Both the position numbers and the translations under genes were made by a program. Source: AWTP1-13 sp039808585 (GTDB taxonomy: Bacteria > Pseudomonadota > Alphaproteobacteria > Rhizobiales > Hyphomicrobiaceae). Taken from it: a stretch of DNA of 25,321 nucleotides. Below, piece after piece: positions 15,669-22,883 of this stretch; the stretch's first letter is position 1; the number at the start of each line of letters is the position of its first letter. The stretch lies in NCBI GenBank assembly GCA_039808585.1, contig JBDHTJ010000065.1:1-25321 (forward strand), read 5' to 3'. The notes below the pieces were generated by a model. It did not search any database. It saw only the letters and a list, made by a program, of their open reading frames with translations, and was not told the DNA's origin.

Positions 15669-16454
15669 CTACTTCGCAATGGGCTCCATGCCGCTGTCGC
15701 GGATCACCTTGCCGGCGGCAGGCGCGGACAGGAACTTGATGAGCGCTATCGCGGCCTCTTTCTCCTTGGGCGAGACGCCGAGCGCTGCCGAAAAGACCGT
15801 CACCTTTTGGATCTCGGCCGGCAGCAGGCCAACGATGTCGACGCCTTTCACAGGGATCAACTCGCTCATCTGCTGGAAACCAAGCTCGGCCTCCCCTCGC
15901 GCCACCACCTCGGCCACCTGTTCGCCCTTGGGCGGGCCCGCGATCGTGCGGCTCTTGGCCTTGACGTCGTCGCCCAGGCCGAGGCGCGGATAGAGCACTT
16001 CCCGGATGTAGATGCCGCTGGCGCTGTCGGAATAGGCGATGGAGCGGGCGTTGAGGAGTGCAGTCTTGAAGGCAGGCACGCTGGAAATGTCCGGTTTGGG
16101 CGCGCCGGAGCGAACCACGGCCCCGATCAGCGAATTGGCGAGATCCGTCACCGACCCGGCATCGAGCAGGCCCTTGCTGCCCAGCGCCACCAGCGCCTCC
16201 TTGGCGCCGAGGATCACGTCGAACGTCTCCCCGCGGGCAAGCCGATTGGGCACGGCCTCGGCCGTGGCCCCGAGTGACGGTCCCCAGGAGTTCACCACCT
16301 TGTGGCCGGACTGGCGCTCGAAGTCGGCGAGCAGCGCGAGGTAGGCCGGCTTGAAACCCGCAGAGCTGACGACGCGCAACTCGGCGGCACAAAGCGGCGC
16401 AGCCGTGGCCCAGAATAGCGCGAGAGCGGCAAGAAACACTGTCCGGCGAAGCAT
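15669..16454 (-). CDS. ModA-like periplasmic substrate-binding protein
   Basis: The 261-residue product has a Sec signal peptide (hydrophobic FLAALALFWATAA, cleavage near LCAA-EL) and the two-lobed fold of ModA-type binding proteins: ELRVVSSAGFKPAYLALLADFE at the start, FDVILGAKEAL, YSDSASGIYIREVL in the second lobe and a C-terminal LIKFLSAPAAGKVIRDSGMEP. True molybdate binders usually begin with an SAAASL loop; here it is SSAGFKP, so the ligand may not be molybdate. No ModB or ModC genes are adjacent. GAGGA lies 7 bases upstream of the ATG. It is 61 bases upstream of the PHA-family gene and probably co-transcribed with it. It is divergent from msrB. Confidence 0.85.
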   Translation of the reverse strand: MLRRTVFLAALALFWATAAPLCAAELRVVSSAGFKPAYLALLADFERQSGHKVVNSWGPSLGATAEAVPNRLARGETFDVILGAKEALVALGSKGLLDAGSVTDLANSLIGAVVRSGAPKPDISSVPAFKTALLNARSIAYSDSASGIYIREVLYPRLGLGDDVKAKSRTIAGPPKGEQVAEVVARGEAELGFQQMSELIPVKGVDIVGLLPAEIQKVTVFSAALGVSPKEKEAAIALIKFLSAPAAGKVIRDSGMEPIAK

Positions 16455-16594
16455 CGTCGTTCCTCTGTTCCGTTTCTTCCAATTGTGCGGGACGACGGAC
16501 CGTTCGCCAAGCTCGTGCCCGCAACCGGCGGTCTCGCCCAGCCCACGAAGGCTTGATCCCGCGTGAGCCGATGTTGCTCGCGATGCTCCGACCC

Positions 16595-16611
16595 TGCCAT
16601 TATATATGGCA
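16595..16611. promoter_or_regulatory. 17-base palindrome on the msrB promoter region
   Basis: TGCCAT-TATAT-ATGGCA is a perfect inverted repeat with a 5-base AT-rich centre, 20 bases before the msrB start. The AT centre could itself be a -10 box (TATATA at 16601-16606), so a bound regulator would block transcription of msrB. The regulator is unknown. Confidence 0.55.
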
Positions 16612-16630
16612 CGTGGATGTGGAGGACGTC

Positions 16631-17110
16631 ATGACCGCAAACAACGACGAAGGCAGCCTGAAGGGCGCCATCCAGTCCCTCTTTGGAGGCAAGCGCGAGG
16701 CCCCGCCGGAGAAGCATTTCCCGGTCGAGAAGAGCGACGCCGAATGGCGGCAGAAGCTTTCCCCGGAAGCGTTCTATGTTCTGCGCCAGCACGGCACGGA
16801 GCGCGCAGGCACCAGCCCTCTCGACAAGCAGTACGGCCCTGGTGCCTACATGTGCGCGGGCTGCGGCCAGCCGCTGTTCTCATCCGAAACCAAGTTCAAC
16901 AGCGGCACCGGATGGCCGAGCTTTTTTGCGCCGATGGACAATGCCGTGGAGACGACCGTCGACCGCAGCTTCTTCATGACGCGCACGGAAGTGCACTGCA
17001 GCCGCTGTGGCGGCCACCTCGGCCATGTCTTCGAGGATGGGCCGGAGCCGACCGGACAACGCTACTGCATGAACGGTGTCGCCCTGAAGTTCGAGCCGAC
17101 TGGCAAGTAG
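16631..17110 (+). CDS. msrB: Peptide-methionine (R)-S-oxide reductase
   Basis: The 159-residue product reduces the R epimer of methionine sulfoxide in proteins. The structural zinc site is formed by C75/C78 (CAGC) and C123/C126 (CSRC); the catalytic cysteine is C146 in RYCMN. The substrate motif reads NSGTGWPSF; enzymes using the classical resolving cysteine have C where T is here, so regeneration must use another route. No signal peptide is seen, so it is cytoplasmic. GGAGGAC precedes the ATG at 16631; upstream in-frame ATGs add non-family residues. It lies 25 bases upstream of msrA, forming a clear pair, and is preceded by a 17-base palindrome that may regulate it. Confidence 0.95.
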   Translation: MTANNDEGSLKGAIQSLFGGKREAPPEKHFPVEKSDAEWRQKLSPEAFYVLRQHGTERAGTSPLDKQYGPGAYMCAGCGQPLFSSETKFNSGTGWPSFFAPMDNAVETTVDRSFFMTRTEVHCSRCGGHLGHVFEDGPEPTGQRYCMNGVALKFEPTGK

Positions 17111-17135
17111 TAGGCCTGCAGGGCCGGAGGCAGAA

Positions 17136-17783
17136 ATGCGCGCGCAAAGTCTGATGAGAGCGGTGCTGGCGTCGTTCCTGGCGCTTGTCCTGGGAGTGAC
17201 GCTGTCTCAGGCCCAGCCGGCCCAACCGGCTTCAAAGCTCGAAACCGCGATCTTCGCAGGCGGCTGCTTCTGGTGTGTGGAGGAAGCCTTCGAGAAGGTG
17301 CCGGGTGTCACCAACGTCGTGTCAGGCTACATCGGCGGCACGGTGGCGAACCCCACCTACGAGCAGGTCGCGGCCAAGACAACTGGCCACGCCGAGGCCG
17401 TGGAGGTCACTTACGATCCCGCCAAGGTCAACTACGGGCAGCTTGTCGATTGGTTCTGGCGCAACATCGATCCCTTCGATGATCGCGGCCAGTTCTGCGA
17501 CAAGGGCAGCCCCTACCGCAGCGGCATTCACTATCGCGGCGAGGCGCAGAAGAAAGAGGCGGAAGCTTCGAAGGCGGCACTCGAGGCCTCGGGCCGCTTC
17601 CGGCAGAAGATTGTCACCGAGATCGTTCCCGCCGGCACCTTCTACCTCGCCGAGGACTATCATCAGGACTACTACAAGAAGAACGCGAACCGGTACCAAT
17701 ACTACAAGTACGCCTGCGGCCGGGCCGAGCGGCTTGAGCAGATCTGGGGGAAGGCCACGCCTCCCAAGTCGCTCACGCAGTGA
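17136..17783 (+). CDS. msrA: Peptide-methionine (S)-S-oxide reductase, exported
   Basis: The 215-residue product reduces the S epimer of methionine sulfoxide. The family motif GGCFWC gives catalytic C44 and C47, followed by VPGVTNVVSGYIGG and the conserved GHAEAVEVTYDP. An N-terminal segment with hydrophobic core (LASFLALVLGVTLS) and a cleavage site near residues 24-27 (SQA-QP) is a Sec signal peptide, so this MsrA should act in the periplasm. A CGRAERLEQIWG tail near the C terminus has a cysteine that may serve for resolution. CGGAGG lies a few bases before the ATG. Its stop overlaps the convergent metallophosphoesterase stop by 11 bases. It is downstream of msrB and likely co-transcribed. 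Confidence 0.95.
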   Translation: MRAQSLMRAVLASFLALVLGVTLSQAQPAQPASKLETAIFAGGCFWCVEEAFEKVPGVTNVVSGYIGGTVANPTYEQVAAKTTGHAEAVEVTYDPAKVNYGQLVDWFWRNIDPFDDRGQFCDKGSPYRSGIHYRGEAQKKEAEASKAALEASGRFRQKIVTEIVPAGTFYLAEDYHQDYYKKNANRYQYYKYACGRAERLEQIWGKATPPKSLTQ

Positions 17784-18681
17784 GCGTGAAGCGATCGACG
17801 ACGCCGATATCGCCACCCGGCGATAGGAAGCCGCGCGCCGTGACCTCGACACGCCATGACGGCGGCTCGCCGATCTCGTAGATGTTGTAGCGGCCCAGCG
17901 TCTCGCCCTTGTAGGCGATGCCGAGCGACGCGGAGGCACCACCCACCACCGGCACCGGGCCTGCGCTGCTTTCCACGCGCTTCAGGCTGACACGATGATT
18001 GTGCCCGTGGATGACGAGTTCGGCCCCCGCACGCGCGATCACCTCTTGCATGCCGGCAGCGTCCTTCAGTGCGCGCATCGGCGGCGCCTGCCCTGGCAGT
18101 GGCGGATGATGGATCATGACGAGGCGGAACAGCTTTTCGCGGCCCAGCGCATCGAGCACCGCTTCGAGGCGCTCTAACTGCGTCCGGCCGAGCGCGCCGG
18201 CAGCGACGAAGGGCGGCGTCTCATGCGCCGAGTTCAACCCCACGATGGCGATGGCGCCGAGGCGGCGGACATAGGGAAAGCCCCAGGCCCGGGGCGCAAG
18301 AGCCTGCGAGGTCTCGTCCGAGGCCATGAAGGGCCGCCAGCGCGCTGTCCCCTCGTCCTTGCCGATGCGGCTGTAGATGTCGTGATTGCCGGGTATGACG
18401 CTCACCTTGTCGGGCGCGCCGAGCCGCGAAAGCCACGTGGCCGCGCGCGCATGCTCCGAAGGCAGGCCGAGGTTGGTGAGATCCCCCGTCACGAGAACGT
18501 GGTCCGGCCGCTGCAGGGCGAGATCCTCGCACAGCCTCGCAAGGGCAGCCGGATCATGCGCTTCCGCGCGATGCCGGAGCCAGTTGGCGAATCCGAGCGC
18601 CCGCTTCACGTTCCAATAGCGCATGGCGAGACCCGTCACCGGACCGAGGTGGATATCCGTGAGGTGGGCGATCGTCGTCAT
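17773..18681 (-). CDS. Metallophosphoesterase (calcineurin-like)
   Basis: The 302-residue product has all the calcineurin-like metallophosphoesterase motifs: D9-x-H11 (LTDIHLG), VTGDLTNLG, PGNHD, the histidine in MIHHPPLPG, and GHNHR near the C terminus, which together bind a dinuclear metal centre. Length and motif order resemble cAMP phosphodiesterase (CpdA-like) and related enzymes, but the substrate cannot be fixed. The ATG at 18681 sits directly before the first motif; an upstream ATG would add 24 non-family residues. No strong ribosome site is seen. It is divergent from the NUDIX gene across 137 bases and convergent with msrA (11-base overlap). Confidence 0.92.
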   Translation of the reverse strand: MTTIAHLTDIHLGPVTGLAMRYWNVKRALGFANWLRHRAEAHDPAALARLCEDLALQRPDHVLVTGDLTNLGLPSEHARAATWLSRLGAPDKVSVIPGNHDIYSRIGKDEGTARWRPFMASDETSQALAPRAWGFPYVRRLGAIAIVGLNSAHETPPFVAAGALGRTQLERLEAVLDALGREKLFRLVMIHHPPLPGQAPPMRALKDAAGMQEVIARAGAELVIHGHNHRVSLKRVESSAGPVPVVGGASASLGIAYKGETLGRYNIYEIGEPPSWRVEVTARGFLSPGGDIGVVDRFTLTA

Positions 18682-18783
18682 GGATAGGGATGAGGTTCCA
18701 AGGCTTCCGGCAATCGTGCGCGCCTGTCTATCGTGTTCATGCCGGCGTGCCAAACGCAGTTCGCGCTGGCAACGGCTTCGCCA

Positions 18784-18811
18784 TTGACGCTCGCCCTCGG
18801 GTCGCTAGTTT
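18784..18811 (+). promoter_or_regulatory. Candidate promoter for the NUDIX gene
   Basis: TTGACG (18784-18789) and TAGTTT (18806-18811) are 16 bases apart. If real, transcription would begin at about 18818, next to the ATG at 18819, implying a leaderless mRNA. The -10 match is poor. Confidence 0.3.
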
Positions 18812-18818
18812 TCGGGAG

Positions 18819-19280
18819 ATGGCGCGAACCCTGATTACACTCCTCCTGCAACGCTATTGGCGGCTCAGCCGTGGATTGACCATGGGCGCCCAGGGGCTGG
18901 TCCTGGACGCCCAGGGCCGTGTGCTTCTGGTGCGCCATGGCTACAGGCCCGGGTGGCATTTCCCCGGCGGCGGCGTCGAGAAGAACGAGACGATCGAGGA
19001 GGCGTTGACGCGGGAACTCGAAGAAGAGGCAGGCATCGTCATGACGGGGCCGCCCACGCTCTTTGGCGTCTACGCGCACTTCCAGGAGTTTCCAGGCGAT
19101 CACATCGCGCTCTTCCTCGTGCGCGAGTGGCAACAGGCGCGTGTGCCGGAGGCCAACCGCGAAATCGTGGAGCAGGGCTTCTTTTCCCCGTCTGCGCTGC
19201 CCGAGGGCATTTCGCGCGGCACCAGGGCCCGGGTGGAGGAACTCGTCGCCGGCAGCCCGACGCGCGCCGCGCACTGGTGA
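18819..19280 (+). CDS. NUDIX hydrolase
   Basis: The 153-residue product carries a textbook Nudix box at residues 51-73 (G-x5-E57-x7-R65-E66-L-E-E-E-A-G-I), which binds metal and hydrolyses nucleoside diphosphate-linked substrates. Upstream it has a hydrophobic helix with TLITLLLQRYWRLSRGL, a pattern I associate with a group of alphaproteobacterial Nudix proteins that begin this way, so I prefer the ATG at 18819. A shorter start at 18882 (residue 22, MGAQGLV) would remove this helix. GGGAG lies immediately against the 18819 ATG, too close to be a normal ribosome site. Substrate unknown. Confidence 0.88.
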   Translation: MARTLITLLLQRYWRLSRGLTMGAQGLVLDAQGRVLLVRHGYRPGWHFPGGGVEKNETIEEALTRELEEEAGIVMTGPPTLFGVYAHFQEFPGDHIALFLVREWQQARVPEANREIVEQGFFSPSALPEGISRGTRARVEELVAGSPTRAAHW

Positions 19281-19481
19281 CCGGGACTGAAGGCGTGCTC
19301 TTGTCGAGCGGGTTCCGCCTTAAGCGAAACGCCTGGCAGCCGGAGAGCCTCTTGCAACGCTCCTTGGCCGTAAATCCCTCTCGATCTTTGCTCTTTGCCT
19401 TTGCGGGGCGAAGCGATAATGAGGCGTCTCGCCCGTCCCTTTCATGCGCACTCCCGCCCTCGCCCAGGACCACCCCTCCGC

Positions 19482-19985
19482 ATGACGCAATCGATCATGG
19501 TGCGCGCCGCCGCGCCCGAGGATGTGCCGGCAATTTCGCGGTTGCACGCCGAGGTCTTCGGTCCCGGCCGCTTCGTGCGCACGGCCTACCGCGTGCGTGA
19601 GGGCGCGGGCCTCGTCTCGGCCTTCTGCAAGGTGTGCGTGACCGCGGATGGCGCGCTCATCGCGGCGGTGCGATTCACGCCTGTGCGCATCGGCAGCGAG
19701 GGCGGGCACCTGTTGCTGGGGCCGCTTGCGGTAGCGCCGTCCTATGCCAACCAGGGCCATGGGCGTGCGCTGATGAGCGAAGGGCTTGCGCAGGCGCGCG
19801 AGGCCGGCATCGGCCTTGTGCTGCTCGTCGGCGATGAGCCCTATTACGCCCGGCTGGGGTTCAAGGTGATCCCGGCCGGCCAGATCCGCATGCCCGGCCC
19901 CGTCGATCCGGCGCGCTGGCTTGCGGCTGAACTGCGCGAGGGTGCCCTTCCTTCCGCCAGCGGTCTCGTCACCTTCGAGACGTGA
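19482..19985 (+). CDS. GNAT-family N-acetyltransferase
   Basis: The 167-residue product is a GNAT-fold acetyltransferase of the YhbS-like type. The acetyl-CoA pyrophosphate loop is visible as LAVAPSYANQGHGRALM, and the C-terminal YYARLGFKVIPAG is the usual final strand. The substrate is not identifiable. I chose the ATG at 19482 (MTQSIMVRAAAP), just before the first strand of the fold; ATGs at 19395 and 19419 add basic, non-family residues. Ribosome site is weak. It is convergent with the YcbL-type hydrolase gene, with only 12 bases between stops. The 201-base gap upstream holds no recognised gene. Confidence 0.87.
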   Translation: MTQSIMVRAAAPEDVPAISRLHAEVFGPGRFVRTAYRVREGAGLVSAFCKVCVTADGALIAAVRFTPVRIGSEGGHLLLGPLAVAPSYANQGHGRALMSEGLAQAREAGIGLVLLVGDEPYYARLGFKVIPAGQIRMPGPVDPARWLAAELREGALPSASGLVTFET

Positions 19986-19997
19986 TGCTTGCCATCG

Positions 19998-20636
19998 TCA
20001 GGAAATGAAGGGGTTGGTCTCGCGCTCGTAGCCGATGGTGCTCATGGGGCCGTGACCGCAGATGAAGACGTAGTCGTCGCCAAGCGGCAAGAGCTTGGTC
20101 TTGATGGCGGTGATGAGCGCATCGTGATCGCCGTAGGGGAAATCGGTACGGCCGATGGAACCGCGAAACAGCACATCGCCCATAAGCATGAAGCGCTGCG
20201 CATCGTTGACGAACACGACGGAGCCCGGCGAATGCCCCGGGCAATGCAGGATGGCGAACGAGGCGCCCGCGGCCGTCACGGCATCGCCCTCGTCGAGCCA
20301 GCGGTCGGGCGTGACGGCGCGCGCACCGAAAAGCCCGAACGCGGCACCTTGCTGGGCGAGATTGTCCAAGAGCGGCTTGTCGCCCAGGTGCGGCCCTTCG
20401 ATCGGCACGCCGCCGAGCCGCTCCTTCAGTTCGGCTGCGCCACCCGCATGGTCCATGTGGCCATGCGTGAGGAGGATCTTCTCGATCTTGAGACCGAGCT
20501 TGGCAATGGCCTCCTCGATCCGGTCGAGATCGCCGCCCGGATCCACCACGGCGCCGATCTTCGTCTCCTCGTCCCACAGCAGCGTGCAGTTCTGCTGGAA
20601 CGCGGTCACCGGCACGATGGCAGCCTTGAGCGACAT
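19998..20636 (-). CDS. MBL-fold hydrolase, YcbL type (glyoxalase II-like)
   Basis: The 212-residue product is a metallo-beta-lactamase-fold hydrolase, closely matching the YcbL (GloC) subgroup of glyoxalase II enzymes: start PVTAFQQNC, metal-binding T57-H58-G59-H60-M-D62-H63, HCPGHSPGSVVF, GDVLFRGSIGRTDFP and the C-terminal GHGPMSTIGYERETNPF. YcbL-type enzymes hydrolyse hydroxyacylglutathione thioesters. The short length (about 210) without the classical glyoxalase II C-terminal domain is normal for the subgroup. AAGGAG precedes the ATG. It lies 35 bases after the FadJ-type gene, so it is likely the last gene of the beta-oxidation operon, which would place a thioesterase-like activity next to acyl-CoA metabolism. 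Confidence 0.93.
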   Translation of the reverse strand: MSLKAAIVPVTAFQQNCTLLWDEETKIGAVVDPGGDLDRIEEAIAKLGLKIEKILLTHGHMDHAGGAAELKERLGGVPIEGPHLGDKPLLDNLAQQGAAFGLFGARAVTPDRWLDEGDAVTAAGASFAILHCPGHSPGSVVFVNDAQRFMLMGDVLFRGSIGRTDFPYGDHDALITAIKTKLLPLGDDYVFICGHGPMSTIGYERETNPFIS

Positions 20637-20671
20637 CTCGTCTCCTTATCGGGGTTGCTGGGCCGACAACG

Positions 20672-22864
20672 TCAGGCGGCCTTTGCCGATCCCGAACGGT
20701 AGAAGGTTTCGCCGCTCTCGGCCATCTTGCGCAACAGCGCATTGGGGGCAAAGCGCGGACCATAAGCCTGGGCAAGCCGGTCGCATTCACGCACGAACTC
20801 GGCGACACCGACCGTGTCGATGAGCGACAGCGGCCCGCCGGACCACGGCGCGAAGCCCCAGCCCAGGATCGCACCGACGTCGCCGTCGGCGGCTTCCGTG
20901 ATCACCTTCTCCTCGAAGCAGCGCGCGGTCTCGAGCGCCTGGATGTAGAGGAAGCGCTTCTTGAGTTCCTCTACCGCGGGCTGCTGGGCTTCCGGAGCGC
21001 GCTTCGCCAAGGTGCCGAGACCGGGCCAGAGATGCTTCTTGGCATCTGCGGGATAGTCGTAGAAGCCCTTGCCGGCCTTCTTGCCGATGCGGCCGAGCTC
21101 CTTCACCATCTTCTCCACGAGATCGTCGACGGGCGAGCGCTTGTAGGCGTCGCCCAGATCCTTCGCAGTCTGAAGGCCCACCTTGTAGACGAGGTCGAGT
21201 GCGACCTCGTCCGTCAGCGCCAGCGGCGGCATGGGCATGCCCGTCATCTTGCCGGCATTCTCGATCAGCGCCGGGTTGATGCCTTCCGTCAACATCAGCA
21301 TGCCTTCGCGCGTGTAGGTGGCGAACACGCGGCTCGTGAAGAACCCGCGGCTGTCGTTGACCACGATCGGCGTCTTCTTGATGCGCTTCACATAGTCCAT
21401 GGCGACGGCAAGCGTTGCCTCGTTCGTCTTCTTGCCGCGGATGATCTCGACGAGTTGCATCTTGTCGACGGGCGAGAAGAAGTGCACGCCTACGAACGTG
21501 GCCGCATCACGCCAGGCCTCTGCCAGCCCCGTGATGGGCAGCGTCGAGGTGTTGGAGGCGAACACCGCGTGCGGCGGCAGCACTTCCGCGCAGCGCTTCG
21601 TCACGTCGGCCTTGATGGCGCGATCCTCGAACACCGCCTCGATCACGAGGTCCGCCGTCTTCAACTCGGCGTAGTCGGTGCTTGGCTTGATGCGCGCGAG
21701 AATGGCCTGCGCCGCTTCGGGCTTCATGCGCCCGCGCTCGACCTGCTTGGCAAGCAGCTTCTCCGAATAGCCCTTGCCCTTCTGCGCATCCTCGACCGAA
21801 CGGTCGATGAGAACCACATCGAGGCCCGCGAGCGCAGAGACGTAGGCGATGCCTGCCCCCATCATGCCCGCGCCCAGAACGCCGATGCGGTCGAGCTTGG
21901 CGGGCGGCACATCTTTCGGACGCCGCTCCAGCTTGTTCGCCTTCTGCATGTTGATGAAGAGCGAGCGGATCATGTTGCGCGAGGCGGGATGCATCATGAC
22001 CTTCGTCATGTAGCGCGCCTCGATGCGCAGGGCCGCGTCGATCGGCACCAGCAGGCCTTCGTACACCGCCGACATGATGGCTTCGGGCGCAGGATAGTTG
22101 CCCATGGTCTTGGCATGCAGCATGGCGTTGCCCATGGAGAACACCTGCCCCCCGCCGGGCGTATGCGGATCACCACCCGGCACCCGGAAGCCCTTCTCGT
22201 CCCACGGCTGCACGGACTTGGCTGTTCCGGACTTGATGAGCGCCTTGGCCTCCGCGATGAGATCGGCGGCCGGCACGACCTTGTGCACCAGGCCACCCTT
22301 CAAGGCCGCGGCCGGATTGAGCGTGCGGCCTTCCAGCATCAGCGGAAGAGCGCCGCCCGCACCCATCAGGCGTGGCATGCGCTGTGTGCCGCCGGCGCCG
22401 GGCATCAGGCCCACCTTCGCCTCCACCAGGCCCAGCTGGATCTTCGGATCGTCGGCCACGATGCGCGTGTGGCAAGCGAGCGCCACCTCGAGACCGCCGC
22501 CCAGTGCAAGCCCATTGAGGGCTGCCACGAAGGGCTTGCCGCCCTTCTCGATCTGCCTGAGGACGAGGTTGAACGCCATCAGGTTGTCGTAGACGGCCTT
22601 GGCTCGCTCCTCGGTGCTCTTGCCGGCGGCGCTTGCGGCGCTGGTCTGGCCCTCGAGCATGGAGAGGTCGGCGCCCGCGATAAAGGCGGCCTTGCCGGAC
22701 GTGACGACCACGCCCTTCACGCTGGCATCGGCGATGGCAGCGAGCGCGGCCTTGCCGTACTCCGCGATGGAGTCGGCCGAGAGCACGTTCATCGAGCGGC
22801 CGGGCATGTCCCACGTGAGCGTGACGATGCCGTCAGCGTCCTTTTCGACGCGGATGTTTGTCAT
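20672..22864 (-). CDS. fadJ: 3-hydroxyacyl-CoA dehydrogenase / enoyl-CoA hydratase, FadJ type
   Basis: The 730-residue protein joins an N-terminal enoyl-CoA hydratase/isomerase domain (about residues 1-300) to a 3-hydroxyacyl-CoA dehydrogenase (about 320-720), two successive steps of fatty-acid beta-oxidation. Hydratase motifs: GADLSMLEG, LGGGLEVALACH and VEAKVGLMPGAGGTQRMPR, with the catalytic glutamates. Dehydrogenase motifs: NAD-binding GVLGAGMMGAGIA (about residue 326), FASNTSTLPITGLAE and VGVHFFSPVDKMQLVEII (about H461). Length and order match FadJ. Its thiolase partner is 19 bases upstream, consistent with a thiolase/multifunctional enzyme complex. GGGAG is about 9 bases before the ATG. 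Confidence 0.95.
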   Translation of the reverse strand: MTNIRVEKDADGIVTLTWDMPGRSMNVLSADSIAEYGKAALAAIADASVKGVVVTSGKAAFIAGADLSMLEGQTSAASAAGKSTEERAKAVYDNLMAFNLVLRQIEKGGKPFVAALNGLALGGGLEVALACHTRIVADDPKIQLGLVEAKVGLMPGAGGTQRMPRLMGAGGALPLMLEGRTLNPAAALKGGLVHKVVPAADLIAEAKALIKSGTAKSVQPWDEKGFRVPGGDPHTPGGGQVFSMGNAMLHAKTMGNYPAPEAIMSAVYEGLLVPIDAALRIEARYMTKVMMHPASRNMIRSLFINMQKANKLERRPKDVPPAKLDRIGVLGAGMMGAGIAYVSALAGLDVVLIDRSVEDAQKGKGYSEKLLAKQVERGRMKPEAAQAILARIKPSTDYAELKTADLVIEAVFEDRAIKADVTKRCAEVLPPHAVFASNTSTLPITGLAEAWRDAATFVGVHFFSPVDKMQLVEIIRGKKTNEATLAVAMDYVKRIKKTPIVVNDSRGFFTSRVFATYTREGMLMLTEGINPALIENAGKMTGMPMPPLALTDEVALDLVYKVGLQTAKDLGDAYKRSPVDDLVEKMVKELGRIGKKAGKGFYDYPADAKKHLWPGLGTLAKRAPEAQQPAVEELKKRFLYIQALETARCFEEKVITEAADGDVGAILGWGFAPWSGGPLSLIDTVGVAEFVRECDRLAQAYGPRFAPNALLRKMAESGETFYRSGSAKAA

Positions 22865-22883
22865 TGCAGGTGACTCCCAAAAA

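Noticed and set aside
19313..19329. Near-palindrome TTCCGCCTTAAGCGAAA between the NUDIX and GNAT genes
   Set aside because: Symmetry needs a bulged base and one mismatch; too weak to call a regulatory site.
21032..22873. 613-codon open frame on the plus strand
   Set aside because: Antisense to fadJ; composition is H/R-rich and motif-free.
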